A DNA stretch of 64,000 nucleotides from Trichomonas vaginalis G3 (taxonomy: Eukaryota > Parabasalia > Trichomonadida > Trichomonadidae). Within the stretch, counting starts at the first letter, position 1; every line of letters starts with the position of its first letter. The notes under the pieces were generated by a model. It made no database searches. It was given only the letters and a program-made list of their open reading frames with translations, and had not been told where the DNA came from. The stretch spans positions 29,046,082 to 29,110,081 of the forward strand of contig NC_067207.1 of assembly GCF_026262505.1 (NCBI RefSeq), written 5' to 3'. Position numbers and translations under genes: made by a program. Shown piece by piece: positions 10,137 through 20,209 of this stretch.

Positions 10137-13100
10137 TTACTTAGAAACATCAGAAATATTAAGTGCAATAGAACCTTCAAAGTCGTTCTTTGCAGGTAAA
10201 CTAACAAAATATGTCAACTGGTTGCCTTTACCTTTAAGATAAATTTCACCTCTTTCTTCGATTTCAAATTCTAAGTTCTCAATCATACCTTTCGTTGCTT
10301 GAGAAATCTGGACATTTCCAGGGATATCTGTTGATTGCAAACGTGCAGCAACATTGATAGGATCTCCAATAATATCGAATGTTGGCTTATCTGTACCTAA
10401 AACACCGCCAATTAATGGACCACCACTATTAACTCCAATTCTAACTTCTAGTGATGCGTTCAATTTCATATTAATTTCATCAAGAGATTTGGAAATCTCA
10501 ATGCAGCATCTGACTGAATCTTCTGCGTGTTTGACACTTTCATCATTTGGATCTTGGAATAAACCAGCTGCTGCCATGTATACATCACCAATTAATTTGA
10601 TTTTAGTGATGCTTTCGTATTGACTAACAATTCTATCAAATGTAGCAAAAACTAAACTCAAGTTTGCCATGATTTCTGTTGGAGTTAAAGAAGATGCATA
10701 GGCAGAGAACTTAACAATATCAACAAAGAATATTGTTGCGCTTGGAATATTGAATGAAATATCTGTTTCTCCTCTGTTCAATCTGATAACGATATCCTTT
10801 GGTAATATTTGATATAATAACTTCTCTGATTTGGCCTTTGCTTCTTCAGCAGCTTCTCTCTTTTTAATTTCTTCGGTTTCGTTTGCCAAAATGAAAACAA
10901 TTGAAGTTATCTCGTCTGAATCTTCTCTATCTTTCATTCCAATCATTGTGACAGTGAATGGAACAGAGTTTGAATTTTCATCTGTTAAATCTAAATGATC
11001 TTCCCAGAATGATGAACCTTGGCCACTCATCATCAAATTTATTTGGGTTTCTAACTTTTCTTTGTCATTGTCAGAAACAATACTCAAAATTGTTTGTCCA
11101 AGCATTTGATCAGGAGTTAATTCAAGATTGTCTGTAACTGCTTGATTGACAATTTCAATAATGGAATTTGCGTTTGTTACAATGATGCATTCGCTTGATT
11201 CCAAAACAATTGATTTGGAAAGTGACATCTTTTCTGTTTCTTTCTTCTTTGTTCTTCTGAAGAAATTCATTATTTCTTCTGATTCAACAATCTTTTGGGG
11301 AGAAATATGCTGGAACATCATCAATAATAACTTATAGTTTTCATTGACAAACATTCTAAATATCCATGGTAAACCAAACATAATAATTGCTAAAATCAAG
11401 CCAACAATGAAAGGAATGCTGATAATCTTCATTTCTTTATCAAATGTTTGCTCCATTAAATTTCTCATTCTTGTTGTTCCTGTAATAACTTTTCCGTAGA
11501 AATGTTCTTGTAAAATGTGGATGATGTTTGCTGAAACTTCGTCTTTGATGATACCTTTGTATTTTTCATGATTGTTTAATACATCTTCGACCATGTTCTT
11601 AAATATGTTAATTATGGCGCTGATACTTGAGCATGCATACATATCATGAACAGAAACAGGATCTCTTCCTAATTGGCAAGAGCTCTTTAATTCAACATTA
11701 TCTAATTCTTCATCAAATCCCAAAATAGATTTGGCATATGCTGTTCCATCGACTAATTTCTTTTCATATTGCAATAAATATTCGAGATCTTTAACAGCTT
11801 TGTCTCGAATTTCTTCTAAAGTGATGACCTTTGAAACAACATCATTTCCTGATAATAAAACAATATGGACAACATTGTTTCCAGTCTCTGTTGCAGCCAA
11901 AACTCTAACGCAGGAATAATAGAACCAATACATCATTGTTTTCATGTCTTTGTTCAATTGGACTGCTTGATATGTCATAAAGAAGTATAAAAGTAATGAA
12001 ACGAAAACCAAAAAGAAATAAAACATTGCAGTATAATTCATAACCTTTGAAGTTTTTTCTTTGGCTTGAACTTGTGTACTTTCATTTTCATAATCAAGCA
12101 TTAAAGGTTTCTTGCAATCATCTTTGACATTGTTTGGTAATTGCAACAAAACTTTTAATATTTTGTCAACCATATCATTATATGTTTTGACGCAATACAA
12201 AGCTGGAACACATAAGAAGAACAATAAACAAATTAATCCAGCAATCATCCATGTATAGAAAATTTTATTGTAACTCTCTCCCCTGTTTTGATTGAAGTTA
12301 ACAATTCCTCTTAAAGCTTGATCAGCATTGTCAGACAATGTAAATGAGTTTGCCATTACTTGACAATAATCATTATCTACATAAATATGAGGAATATCAA
12401 CATTAGTATTAAATTTTCCACTTAGTTGATTCTGATGGAAATTAATTAGTGTGATTTGGGCCTTTAAACTTGCAGGAACTTTATATAATGGAACACCACC
12501 ATCACAAACAGTAATTGTAGAAGTAGTTTTGATTAAGTTTTCTCCTACTTTGTATACATTATTTGTCAATGCAATTTTTGACATATCATTTAATAATATT
12601 CCCAAATTTGTTTTTGAAAAGTTTGTAGCATATTGTAATTTATATGCATTTGATGTATATTTATCTGGTATGACAGGGTTTGCATACTTTTTATCAATTG
12701 TGATATCTCCAAGATATTTTCCTGAATCATCATACTTATTGTGTCTTCTTGCCCATTCTAAGACTGATATGGCATTCGTGTAGTAATTAAAGAACAAAAC
12801 ATAGCTTAATGTTCTGATATCATTATAAGAAGTCTTTCTCCAAGAAATGGCATCATTGACATAAAGGTAGAATCCCAAAAAGAAAACAAACATTGTAATA
12901 AGAACAATGAATGCAGAAATGGCAATTAATTTTGATTGTCTTGGTTTCATATCAACAATTGAATGGTGGAAAGCCAAGCGTACCTTTGAATCTCTTAATA
13001 TTCGTTTTGAAATGAGTTCTTGATGTTCAATATCAACACTCAATGAGTTGAAGGTGTTCTTGGAGTTTCCTGTTCCTGATGAACTTGAATTTGTTTCACT

Positions 13101-14867
13101 TTGATTTACTGATCCAGAGCTTGGATGCTTCTTGATAACTCTCTTTCCTTTTGTATCCAGAATTCCAACCTTCAAGTACTTTGGGAATTTGTTTACAGCA
13201 CTCTTGAATGAAATATCAACATTGAAATTAGTTCCATTGCTGATGTATTCAGCTTTGACTGACTGAACAATTGCTCGGTCGAAATCACATAAACATTCAC
13301 AAAGGAAGTTTGCGTATTCATTAGCAATTCTGATGTTATTTGGATTATTAGATATTGCCCATCTGAAATAGGCATCTAAATCACTGACAACCATACTCAA
13401 GGAGCTGAAGAATTCATTTGTGCAAATTGGTTTATCCCAAAATCCTCTGATGATCGCTTTGCATTCGTCATTCTTCTGCTTGAGTTTATTGAACATCTCC
13501 AAAGTATCTTTTGTATCTGAGACTAATCTTCTTGTCTTGATTCCATAGACTTGATACAATAAAAATCTGTCAGGCAAACCCAACTTTTTCTTCTTTTGAG
13601 CAAGTTTTTTGAAAAGAATATCCATTTTTCTGGATTCTGATGGAAAGAATGTAACAACCTGCAAAAGAATAGATAGAGCTTCTTCAACCTGGCCATTATT
13701 GATGATATAATCTGTTAATGAGCCATCAACAAAGTAATTACCTAATCTTGCTAAGCCAACAACGATATACATCATTGCTCTGAGAGGGTTTCGGTCGATA
13801 TTTAGTGTCCGAAGATATTCTTGTGCTGTTAGTTCTGTTTCTTGATATGCTAACTGCTCAGTAATTTTGTTGACACGAGATTTGTAAAAGATTGTTGTAA
13901 TTATGATGGAAATAATGAGTACACCAATGAAAACGGCTAAAGTATAGTTGTACGTCAAAGATGGAATGCAATAGAGGACAAAGAAATTCAGATCCAACGC
14001 AATTGTTGTAATTCCAAAGGACAAACAAACCGAGTTACGCCAAACTTCATAGAATGGAACAAATGTTAATCGATAGCAAACATAAAGAGTCATCATTAAA
14101 TGAACAACTCCAAGAACTACATAAAACCAAGTATCAAATAGTTTCATTATAGCTGATATTATGCAGCAAAATGATGTTCCAATAACCCATGTGTAAATTG
14201 ATGTTGAGTCGAATAATGGAAATGTCAAGTTTGTTAAGACGACAGATCTTGATTTTAATAAAGTGCCAAGTAAGAAGACAATAACATAGAATCCGTATGT
14301 AATGGCTCCAATAATGATCTCGTCGATAAATGAGGTGTTTGATGTATATATTATTCCTGTGATTCCATGGCAAATTACATAAACTGCAGGGGTAATGCAT
14401 ATTGGATCGATCACATCGAGTATTATTGTGGATATATAAAGGCAAATGGTTGGAATAGTATATAAATACTTGTAATATACTATCATTCCAACAATCCATA
14501 AGATTGATACCAAAGCAATTACAAGAGTTATGATCATTTCGACTTCATGATGGTTAGAATAGTCATTGGGATCTTGAAATGTAAAGATTTTGATAATGGT
14601 ATGATATATATTTTTTGGTTTTCCACTCAATCTTTCAAAAGGTGGAGCGTAAATCCAAAATCCAATGGATAAGACTTGGATAAGCATTATAATAGCTGCC
14701 ATTGACAAGAACCAAGCTGGCAATTTCGTTTTCTGCATCATCTGATCATAAAGTGGAAAGATCATGTCGAGAAAGCCACCTTTCGCTTGAGTTATATCGC
14801 CAACATTAACCGTACTCATGCTCATGCTTGAGACTGATTTCGAAACGGAAGCTTCTGCGAGATTCAT
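10137..14867 (-). CDS. Membrane adenylate cyclase with PAS domain (class III)
   Basis: The protein has 1,576 residues. The N-terminal third holds about ten membrane helices. A cytosolic segment (about 330-650) follows, then a helix near 660-680, a lumenal/extracellular loop, two helices around 870-970, a second loop, and a last helix near 1155-1180. A PAS domain (about 1210-1330; IVLESSECIIVTNANSIIEI) and a coiled linker (KKREAAEEAKAKSEKLLYQILP) lead into one class III cyclase domain (about 1375-1555). Metal-binding Asp are D1383 (FVDIV) and D1428 (GDVYM). Base-recognition residues K1424 (KIKLIGD) and D1498 (FDIIGD) match adenylyl rather than guanylyl cyclases. The transition-state Asn/Arg pair is N1505 and R1509 (NVAAR). 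It should convert ATP to cAMP at a membrane, as a homodimer because only one catalytic domain is present. Large families of this layout are known in Trichomonas. The ligand is unknown. Confidence 0.9.
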   Translation of the reverse strand: MNLAEASVSKSVSSMSMSTVNVGDITQAKGGFLDMIFPLYDQMMQKTKLPAWFLSMAAIIMLIQVLSIGFWIYAPPFERLSGKPKNIYHTIIKIFTFQDPNDYSNHHEVEMIITLVIALVSILWIVGMIVYYKYLYTIPTICLYISTIILDVIDPICITPAVYVICHGITGIIYTSNTSFIDEIIIGAITYGFYVIVFLLGTLLKSRSVVLTNLTFPLFDSTSIYTWVIGTSFCCIISAIMKLFDTWFYVVLGVVHLMMTLYVCYRLTFVPFYEVWRNSVCLSFGITTIALDLNFFVLYCIPSLTYNYTLAVFIGVLIISIIITTIFYKSRVNKITEQLAYQETELTAQEYLRTLNIDRNPLRAMMYIVVGLARLGNYFVDGSLTDYIINNGQVEEALSILLQVVTFFPSESRKMDILFKKLAQKKKKLGLPDRFLLYQVYGIKTRRLVSDTKDTLEMFNKLKQKNDECKAIIRGFWDKPICTNEFFSSLSMVVSDLDAYFRWAISNNPNNIRIANEYANFLCECLCDFDRAIVQSVKAEYISNGTNFNVDISFKSAVNKFPKYLKVGILDTKGKRVIKKHPSSGSVNQSETNSSSSGTGNSKNTFNSLSVDIEHQELISKRILRDSKVRLAFHHSIVDMKPRQSKLIAISAFIVLITMFVFFLGFYLYVNDAISWRKTSYNDIRTLSYVLFFNYYTNAISVLEWARRHNKYDDSGKYLGDITIDKKYANPVIPDKYTSNAYKLQYATNFSKTNLGILLNDMSKIALTNNVYKVGENLIKTTSTITVCDGGVPLYKVPASLKAQITLINFHQNQLSGKFNTNVDIPHIYVDNDYCQVMANSFTLSDNADQALRGIVNFNQNRGESYNKIFYTWMIAGLICLLFFLCVPALYCVKTYNDMVDKILKVLLQLPNNVKDDCKKPLMLDYENESTQVQAKEKTSKVMNYTAMFYFFLVFVSLLLYFFMTYQAVQLNKDMKTMMYWFYYSCVRVLAATETGNNVVHIVLLSGNDVVSKVITLEEIRDKAVKDLEYLLQYEKKLVDGTAYAKSILGFDEELDNVELKSSCQLGRDPVSVHDMYACSSISAIINIFKNMVEDVLNNHEKYKGIIKDEVSANIIHILQEHFYGKVITGTTRMRNLMEQTFDKEMKIISIPFIVGLILAIIMFGLPWIFRMFVNENYKLLLMMFQHISPQKIVESEEIMNFFRRTKKKETEKMSLSKSIVLESSECIIVTNANSIIEIVNQAVTDNLELTPDQMLGQTILSIVSDNDKEKLETQINLMMSGQGSSFWEDHLDLTDENSNSVPFTVTMIGMKDREDSDEITSIVFILANETEEIKKREAAEEAKAKSEKLLYQILPKDIVIRLNRGETDISFNIPSATIFFVDIVKFSAYASSLTPTEIMANLSLVFATFDRIVSQYESITKIKLIGDVYMAAAGLFQDPNDESVKHAEDSVRCCIEISKSLDEINMKLNASLEVRIGVNSGGPLIGGVLGTDKPTFDIIGDPINVAARLQSTDIPGNVQISQATKGMIENLEFEIEERGEIYLKGKGNQLTYFVSLPAKNDFEGSIALNISDVSK

Positions 14868-15079
14868 TCGTTATCTAAACAATAATCAATTCAATTTCAA
14901 TTTGAATAAAACAAATGCAACATATTATTTTTTCAAGAGATTCTTATTTTGTATGTTATTGTAGGTATATTTAATAGAATCAAAAAATATGAAATGTATT
15001 CAAAATTTGAAAAGTGATTTCAATTGTTTGAAAAATATTCTAAAAGTGACGAGAATTTTTATGAATGAGTTCAGCTATT

Positions 15080-15083
15080 TTAA
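15080..15083. repeat. Left TTAA target site of the outer element
   Basis: TTAA immediately before GGGTGCAC; the mirror-image GTGCACCC-TTAA is at 19163-19174. Confidence 0.5.
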
Positions 15084-15327
15084 GGGTGCACCCGTATGTA
15101 CGTTTATTTGAGAGGAGGAGGATTACCCTCTCAATTTTGAGGGATTCGTTAGTTTATTTTCTCGATGAATATGCAATAAAATTTGATTTTTACCTTATCA
15201 ATATACTTCATATAATATACACATGTTCATGTAAAAACTTTTTTCCAAAATCCTCAGAAATTAAGGGATTTTTGAATTTTAAGAATTTTTTTCGAATTTT
15301 TTCGAAAAAAATATTTTCAGAACAGCC

Positions 15328-15341
15328 TTAACGGCTAAGAT
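15328..15341. repeat. Left 14-bp target-site duplication of the IS481-type element
   Basis: TTAACGGCTAAGAT, repeated exactly at 18376-18389. Confidence 0.65.
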
Positions 15342-15362
15342 TGTTATAGACCGAAAATAGAT

Positions 15363-16045
15363 TTTTTTGGTTTTCTCTTCAAATAATTGAAAGAATGATT
15401 CTATTATAGGTTTATTATATTATATAGCATATAATCATGCTATAGCCGAAAATTATAAGTTTTGAGAAGATTGAATAGAACACAAATAAATTTGAATGTA
15501 AGTTAAATTGCTTGTTGTTTTTAATAGCTATTTAATGAGAAATCCAATATTGCAAAATTCAAATTGAATGATTGAAAGAACAGAAAAAGTCATTCTTTTC
15601 AATTTCGAATATGTTTCATTGTATTTATAATTATATGGCAAATAAGATATTTAAACTTGATTTTTGAAGGAAAATTCACAAAATTGAATAAATTCAAATA
15701 ATTTTTATTCAAAAATAAACTAGTTATTTGAGTTTAATACTAATTATCTATTCAAACTACAAAGTTTGTAATTTAAAATATTTTGTGAGATCAGATTGAA
15801 TTAATTCAAGGTTCTTTTCAATTAATATTAATGACCATATTACGCATTTTCGAACATTCTAAACCAAATATATAAAAATCGGAGACGAATTTTAAATTTG
15901 CTAGACATGGGGGAGTTGTCTGCAAAGTTTTAGCTCTTATCTCTAACAAAAAATTAATTTTTAAAAAAATGGCCGAATACGTTTCACAGCGAGAAAAAAA
16001 TAAAAGGCAAGATAGAATTTTCTAGACATAAAGAAGTTGTTTACC
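15363..16045. repeat. Left terminal inverted repeat
   Basis: About 680 bp, starting TTTTTTGGTTTTCTC, with its reverse complement at 17691-18373. Its inner part (15903 to about 16127) contains two direct copies of a unit of about 121 bp sharing the word GTTTTAGCTCTTATCTCT; the right arm holds only one full copy of that unit. Confidence 0.85.
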
Positions 16046-16294
16046 GAGTTTTAGCTCTTATCTCTAACAAAAAATTAATTTTTAAAAAAATGACCGAATA
16101 CGTTTCACAGCGAGAAAAAAATAAAACTTTACACTGATTTTAATTTTCATTTCCAGTCACTTTACTTATTATTTTTTCTTTTTTTCATTTTAATTATAAA
16201 TTATTTCATAATACATTTATTTACGTTACCATTTTCTTTATTCTTTTGAATTCCATACTAGACACTTATAGAATATTTTGATTGTTAACGTACT

Positions 16295-16299
16295 TCATT
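16295..16299 (+). promoter_or_regulatory. Initiator of the IS481-type transposase
   Basis: TCATT, 3 bases before the ATG at 16303. It indicates that the transposon gene uses the host-type initiator and supports this ATG over the longer frame that opens with TTG at 16282. Confidence 0.5.
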
Positions 16300-16302
16300 A
16301 GA

Positions 16303-17277
16303 ATGAATCCTTACAAAGGGTATGTCGATCGAATTTACCTAATTGGTATTTCCAATCAGATTGAAGAAGGTAAAATGACATGGGAAGAAGCTTGCACCCA
16401 TGTTCCCATCGCCCCAACCCTTCAATCAAATGATTTCAAATATTTAGATGTTTCAAAATCTTTTTTACAAAATCAATTTAGCTTACAGAATATCCCATTG
16501 CCTAAAGGCAAGAAAGGTCGTAGGGTCAATCCCTACGACCAAATCAAAGCTCTTGCTGTGATACATGACCACTGGGCCTTTCCCTGTGGTCAAACAAAAC
16601 AATGGAAACGTTTGAAATTACAACAAATTGATGTATCTTATAGAGAAGTACGCAGATACTTCAAAGAAAATCATTTCACCAAGACGCGATTAGAGCATGC
16701 CGGGCCAGAAACAGCAGTAAGATATTGGGCGCTTTCACCCAATCTTATCTGGCACGCAGATGTTCATTATTTTAGGGGTGGTCGTGGCCAGTATATTTAT
16801 GGCATAATCGACGATTTTAGCCGCAAAGTCCTAGCGTGTATACAAATACCAGATATGCTGGCAGCGACGACAGCGAACGTTGCGGCTTCCGCCTTCATTG
16901 AATTTGGCGCCCCTTATTGTTTCTGGACCGACAACGGTTCAGAAAATAGGGGCGCCTTTCAAGATCTACTTGATCTTTGGGGTGTCCAATGGCGGCATAC
17001 AGACTCTCATTCTCCCTACCAAAATGGGAAGATTGAGAGATTCTGGCCGACATTGGAGCGCTGCCAAAGCATTCGGGCTATTCCTTCCTTTATTTGGGAG
17101 TACAATAATAACACACCGCATGAAGATCTCCCAATTAATCCATTAACTGGAACAAATTACACGCCAAATCAAATGTATCAGCTGAAACCGAAATACACAA
17201 ATGCAGATACAGAAAGGTTGTGGCAAATATGGGATACAGATACAGGCATGACCGCTGTTGACACATTCACAGCGTAA
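16303..17277 (+). CDS. IS481-type DDE transposase (integrase core)
   Basis: The protein has 324 residues from the ATG at 16303. The N-terminal part (about 1-140) probably binds DNA; it includes a basic GKKGRR stretch and a helix-turn-helix-like segment around YREVRRYFKEN. The rve core (about 145-270) has the first Asp in LIWHADVHYF, the second in FWTDNGSENRG and the Glu in YQNGKIERFW, with 34 residues between the last two. This spacing and the NG-IER wording are typical of IS3/IS481 and retroviral-like integrases. GIIDDFSRKVLA follows the first Asp, as in many IS481 enzymes. No stop interrupts the frame and all three catalytic residues are present, so the enzyme could be active. Codon use is more GC-rich than the flanks. 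No other gene is in the element. Confidence 0.85.
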   Translation: MNPYKGYVDRIYLIGISNQIEEGKMTWEEACTHVPIAPTLQSNDFKYLDVSKSFLQNQFSLQNIPLPKGKKGRRVNPYDQIKALAVIHDHWAFPCGQTKQWKRLKLQQIDVSYREVRRYFKENHFTKTRLEHAGPETAVRYWALSPNLIWHADVHYFRGGRGQYIYGIIDDFSRKVLACIQIPDMLAATTANVAASAFIEFGAPYCFWTDNGSENRGAFQDLLDLWGVQWRHTDSHSPYQNGKIERFWPTLERCQSIRAIPSFIWEYNNNTPHEDLPINPLTGTNYTPNQMYQLKPKYTNADTERLWQIWDTDTGMTAVDTFTA

Positions 17278-17690
17278 TAATAAACATAATTTTTTAATTT
17301 CATTTTTAACAAGTTTTTTTAAATGTATGTAATGAATAATTCATTAGAATATGATAATGCACATTGTAACAGAATAGAACAATCACCAAATTTTTTTTTT
17401 GAAATTAAAAAATAAAAGTAAAAAGTATAAAGTAATCTAACCAAAAAAGATATTTAAAAGAATTTTGGAAAAAACAGAATAAGGATAATGATATTATTTT
17501 AGATACACAATCGATGTACTGAAGAATAATCCGGTAAAATGATGATATAAAATTAGATTATTTTAAAAGTAGCTAAAAGAATAAAACTATAATATAAAAT
17601 AAATGAAGTTTAATGAAACAATAAAGGTTAAATAAATAATAAAGATTTTTATTTTATATCAGTATTGAGAAGAAGTAACAGGTGACACTT

Positions 17691-18373
17691 GGTAGACAAC
17701 TTCTTTATGTCTAGAAAATTCTATCTTGCCTTTTATTTTTTTCTCGCTGTGAAACGTATTCGGCCATTTTTTTAAAAATTAATTTTTTGTTAGAGATAAG
17801 AGCTAAAACTTTGCAGACAACTCCCCCATGTCTAGCAAATTTAAAATTCGTCTCCGATTTTTATATATTTGGTTTAGAATGTTCGAAAATGCGTAATATG
17901 GTCATTAATATTAATTGAAAAGAACCTTGAATTAATTCAATCTGATCTCACAAAATATTTTAAATTACAAACTTTGTAGTTTGAATAGATAATTAGTATT
18001 AAACTCAAATAACTAGTTTATTTTTGAATAAAAATTATTTGAATGTATTCAATTTTGTGAATTTTCCTTCAAAAATCAAGTTTAAATATCTTATTTGCCA
18101 TATAATTATAAATACAATGAAACATATTCGAAATTGAAAAGAATGACTTTTTCTGTTCTTTCAATCATTCAATTTGAATTTTGCAATATTGGATTTCTCA
18201 TTAAATAGCTATTAAAAACAACAAGCAATTTAACTTACATTCAAATTTATTTGTGTTCTATTCAATCTTCTCAAAACTTATAATTTTCGGCTATAGCATG
18301 ATTATATGCTATATAATATAATAAACCTATAATAGAATCATTCTTTCAATTATTTGAAGAGAAAACCAAAAAA
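17691..18373. repeat. Right terminal inverted repeat
   Basis: Reverse complement of 15363-16045 with very few differences. Confidence 0.85.
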
Positions 18374-18375
18374 CA

Positions 18376-18389
18376 TTAACGGCTAAGAT
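18376..18389. repeat. Right 14-bp target-site duplication
   Basis: TTAACGGCTAAGAT, identical to 15328-15341. Confidence 0.65.
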
Positions 18390-19174
18390 TTAGGAACAAT
18401 GTTAAGTATCAAAAAGAAAGGAGGTCTGATATAGACAACATATATCGTTGAAGGTTGAAAAAATCTCTAATATTTGAGCCCAAAATTTCAAATTTTAATT
18501 TTTTGAAAAAAGAGGCCACCCGTATGTACGTTTATTTGAGAGGAGGAGGATTATATTTTTGAAAGGGCGAAACATTATGAATATGTTAATTATATAATAA
18601 TATGTATTATTATAAAAAAGAAAAAATAAAGCACGTTAAAATTTTTCTTTCTTGATTTTTTACAAAATCTACTTAGAATTATGCAAAATATGACTAAATA
18701 ATTATAAATTTCAAGTTAAATTTTAATTTTGATAAATAATTTAAATTTCAAAATATCAAGTTCAGTTCGACTATGTATGTAGTAATTCCTCAATAAAGTG
18801 CCAAAACCCTATTAAAATATATGAACATTTTCAACATTTTAATGTTTTTATTTAAAAATTTGATGGAATATGAGCTTCAAACAATTATTATGTAAATAAA
18901 AATAATTAAATATATGTATTTATTCGTATTACAACCGTAGTAAGTCGATTCTTCCTTTCTTCTACTGAGGTTTGAATTTGATTTCGAATTGTAAAGAGAT
19001 TCAAAGGGGAAATACTAGCGGATAAAAACTACCTCCATGAAAGGGTCATAATGGAGTCAAGTTGTATTTTTTGATATTTTTTGCTTTTCGAGCCTAAATA
19101 GGTAGCCAAGATAATGCCTAAAAATAAGGTTCTAAATTCTGAAGTTTACATGATCCTCTCGTGTGCACCCTTAA

Positions 19175-20209
19175 CCAAATTTTAATGTTGATTATCAGTC
19201 AGAAATATAATACTAATTTTGTTTTTGTCAATGTTTTAACTTCTCAAAAATTCATTCAAAAAATAATTATGCAATTATTGCTGAAATCTTTAGAGAATAA
19301 GTCATCAAATAAGAAAACATGTGAATAGTGCCAAGGTCTATTTGTCCAACGTAAGCGCAAAATTGAATATAAGAAATTTTTGATTATGAAAATTTATTAT
19401 CTAAAACACACTGCACGAATGCTCTTTAACAATTTTAATAAATGCTCGTTATTTAAAATTGATTATTTATTGAATACTGTTTTTTATGAAATTTTTGAAC
19501 GCTTCACTCTCAATCCGAATATTCCACACTCGAAAAAAGATATTTGCTTGACCACATATTGGTGTCAATATTAAACCGGCAATTAATTAATTTAGCAGTA
19601 TTCAATTATCGTTTTGTGATGAGTAAGATATGAATTCATGACCTTGGAGAGGAGTTGTTGACATTGCCAAAAATAATTATTGGAAATTCAATAACGTTCT
19701 TTTCAAAACTTGTAAAAATACATTCATTTTGTAAAAATTTATAATTTTGCAAATAAGCAGCATAATAGGTACAGATGGATTTCAATTACATTCATATGCC
19801 CATTGACGACCTCGAATTTTTCGATTTTTCTTAAAATTCTCAGAATCTGATAAAATTGATGAAAAACTCGTCATATCTTCTCATTACTATCATCCTATTT
19901 CTGTAGAATCTGAAATATATTTTCATCAATATCGATGATAAGCTCTTAAATCGGAACGTTCTTTTATCACGAAGGAGTTCAAGATATTCTTCCATATTCC
20001 TATAAGTTTCCCATTGCATACTATATATTTATTAGTACATTGATAAATGATCAATGTCTAATAATTTTCTCAAAAATGTATGTTCGATTTACATAATTGT
20101 ATCAAATTCCATATATAATTAATGAATTTTATATACAAATTGGAATTTTTTGTCATTTTATGGTTATTGAACTCATTGTTATTATATATCGTTATTATTT
20201 TCCTTTTTG
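19175..20209. other. Intergenic region, no gene recognised
   Basis: About 1 kb with only short open frames that lack motifs. An initiator, TCATT at 20173-20177, lies 32 bases before the next gene. Confidence 0.4.

Larger units (their letters stand above)
15342..18375 (+). mobile_element. IS481-type (rve integrase) DNA transposon with very long inverted repeats
   Basis: This 3,034-bp element begins TGTTA and ends AACA and is bordered by a 14-bp direct repeat. Its arms (15363-16045 and 17691-18373, about 680 bp) are nearly identical in inverted orientation, so together they make up almost half the element. One transposase gene (16303-17277) lies between them. TG..CA ends, an rve catalytic core and a single gene fit the IS481/IS3-like DDE group. 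The near-identity of the arms suggests recent movement or gene conversion. The left end carries about 20 bp that the right end lacks. Confidence 0.7.
15084..19170. mobile_element. TTAA-flanked non-autonomous element interrupted by an IS481-type transposon
   Basis: The ends are GGGTGCAC and GTGCACCC, each bordered by TTAA. TTAA duplication is the rule for Kolobok and piggyBac elements, and the intact Kolobok at 22493 also begins GGGT next to TTAA. Without the nested transposon (15342-18375 plus its duplicated target), the element would be about 1.04 kb and has no transposase. The two ends match for only about 8-9 bp, so this is a tentative non-autonomous Kolobok-like element. A 36-bp block starting ACCCGTATGTACG occurs twice in the same orientation, near the left end (15090) and inside the right part (18519). 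Confidence 0.5.
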
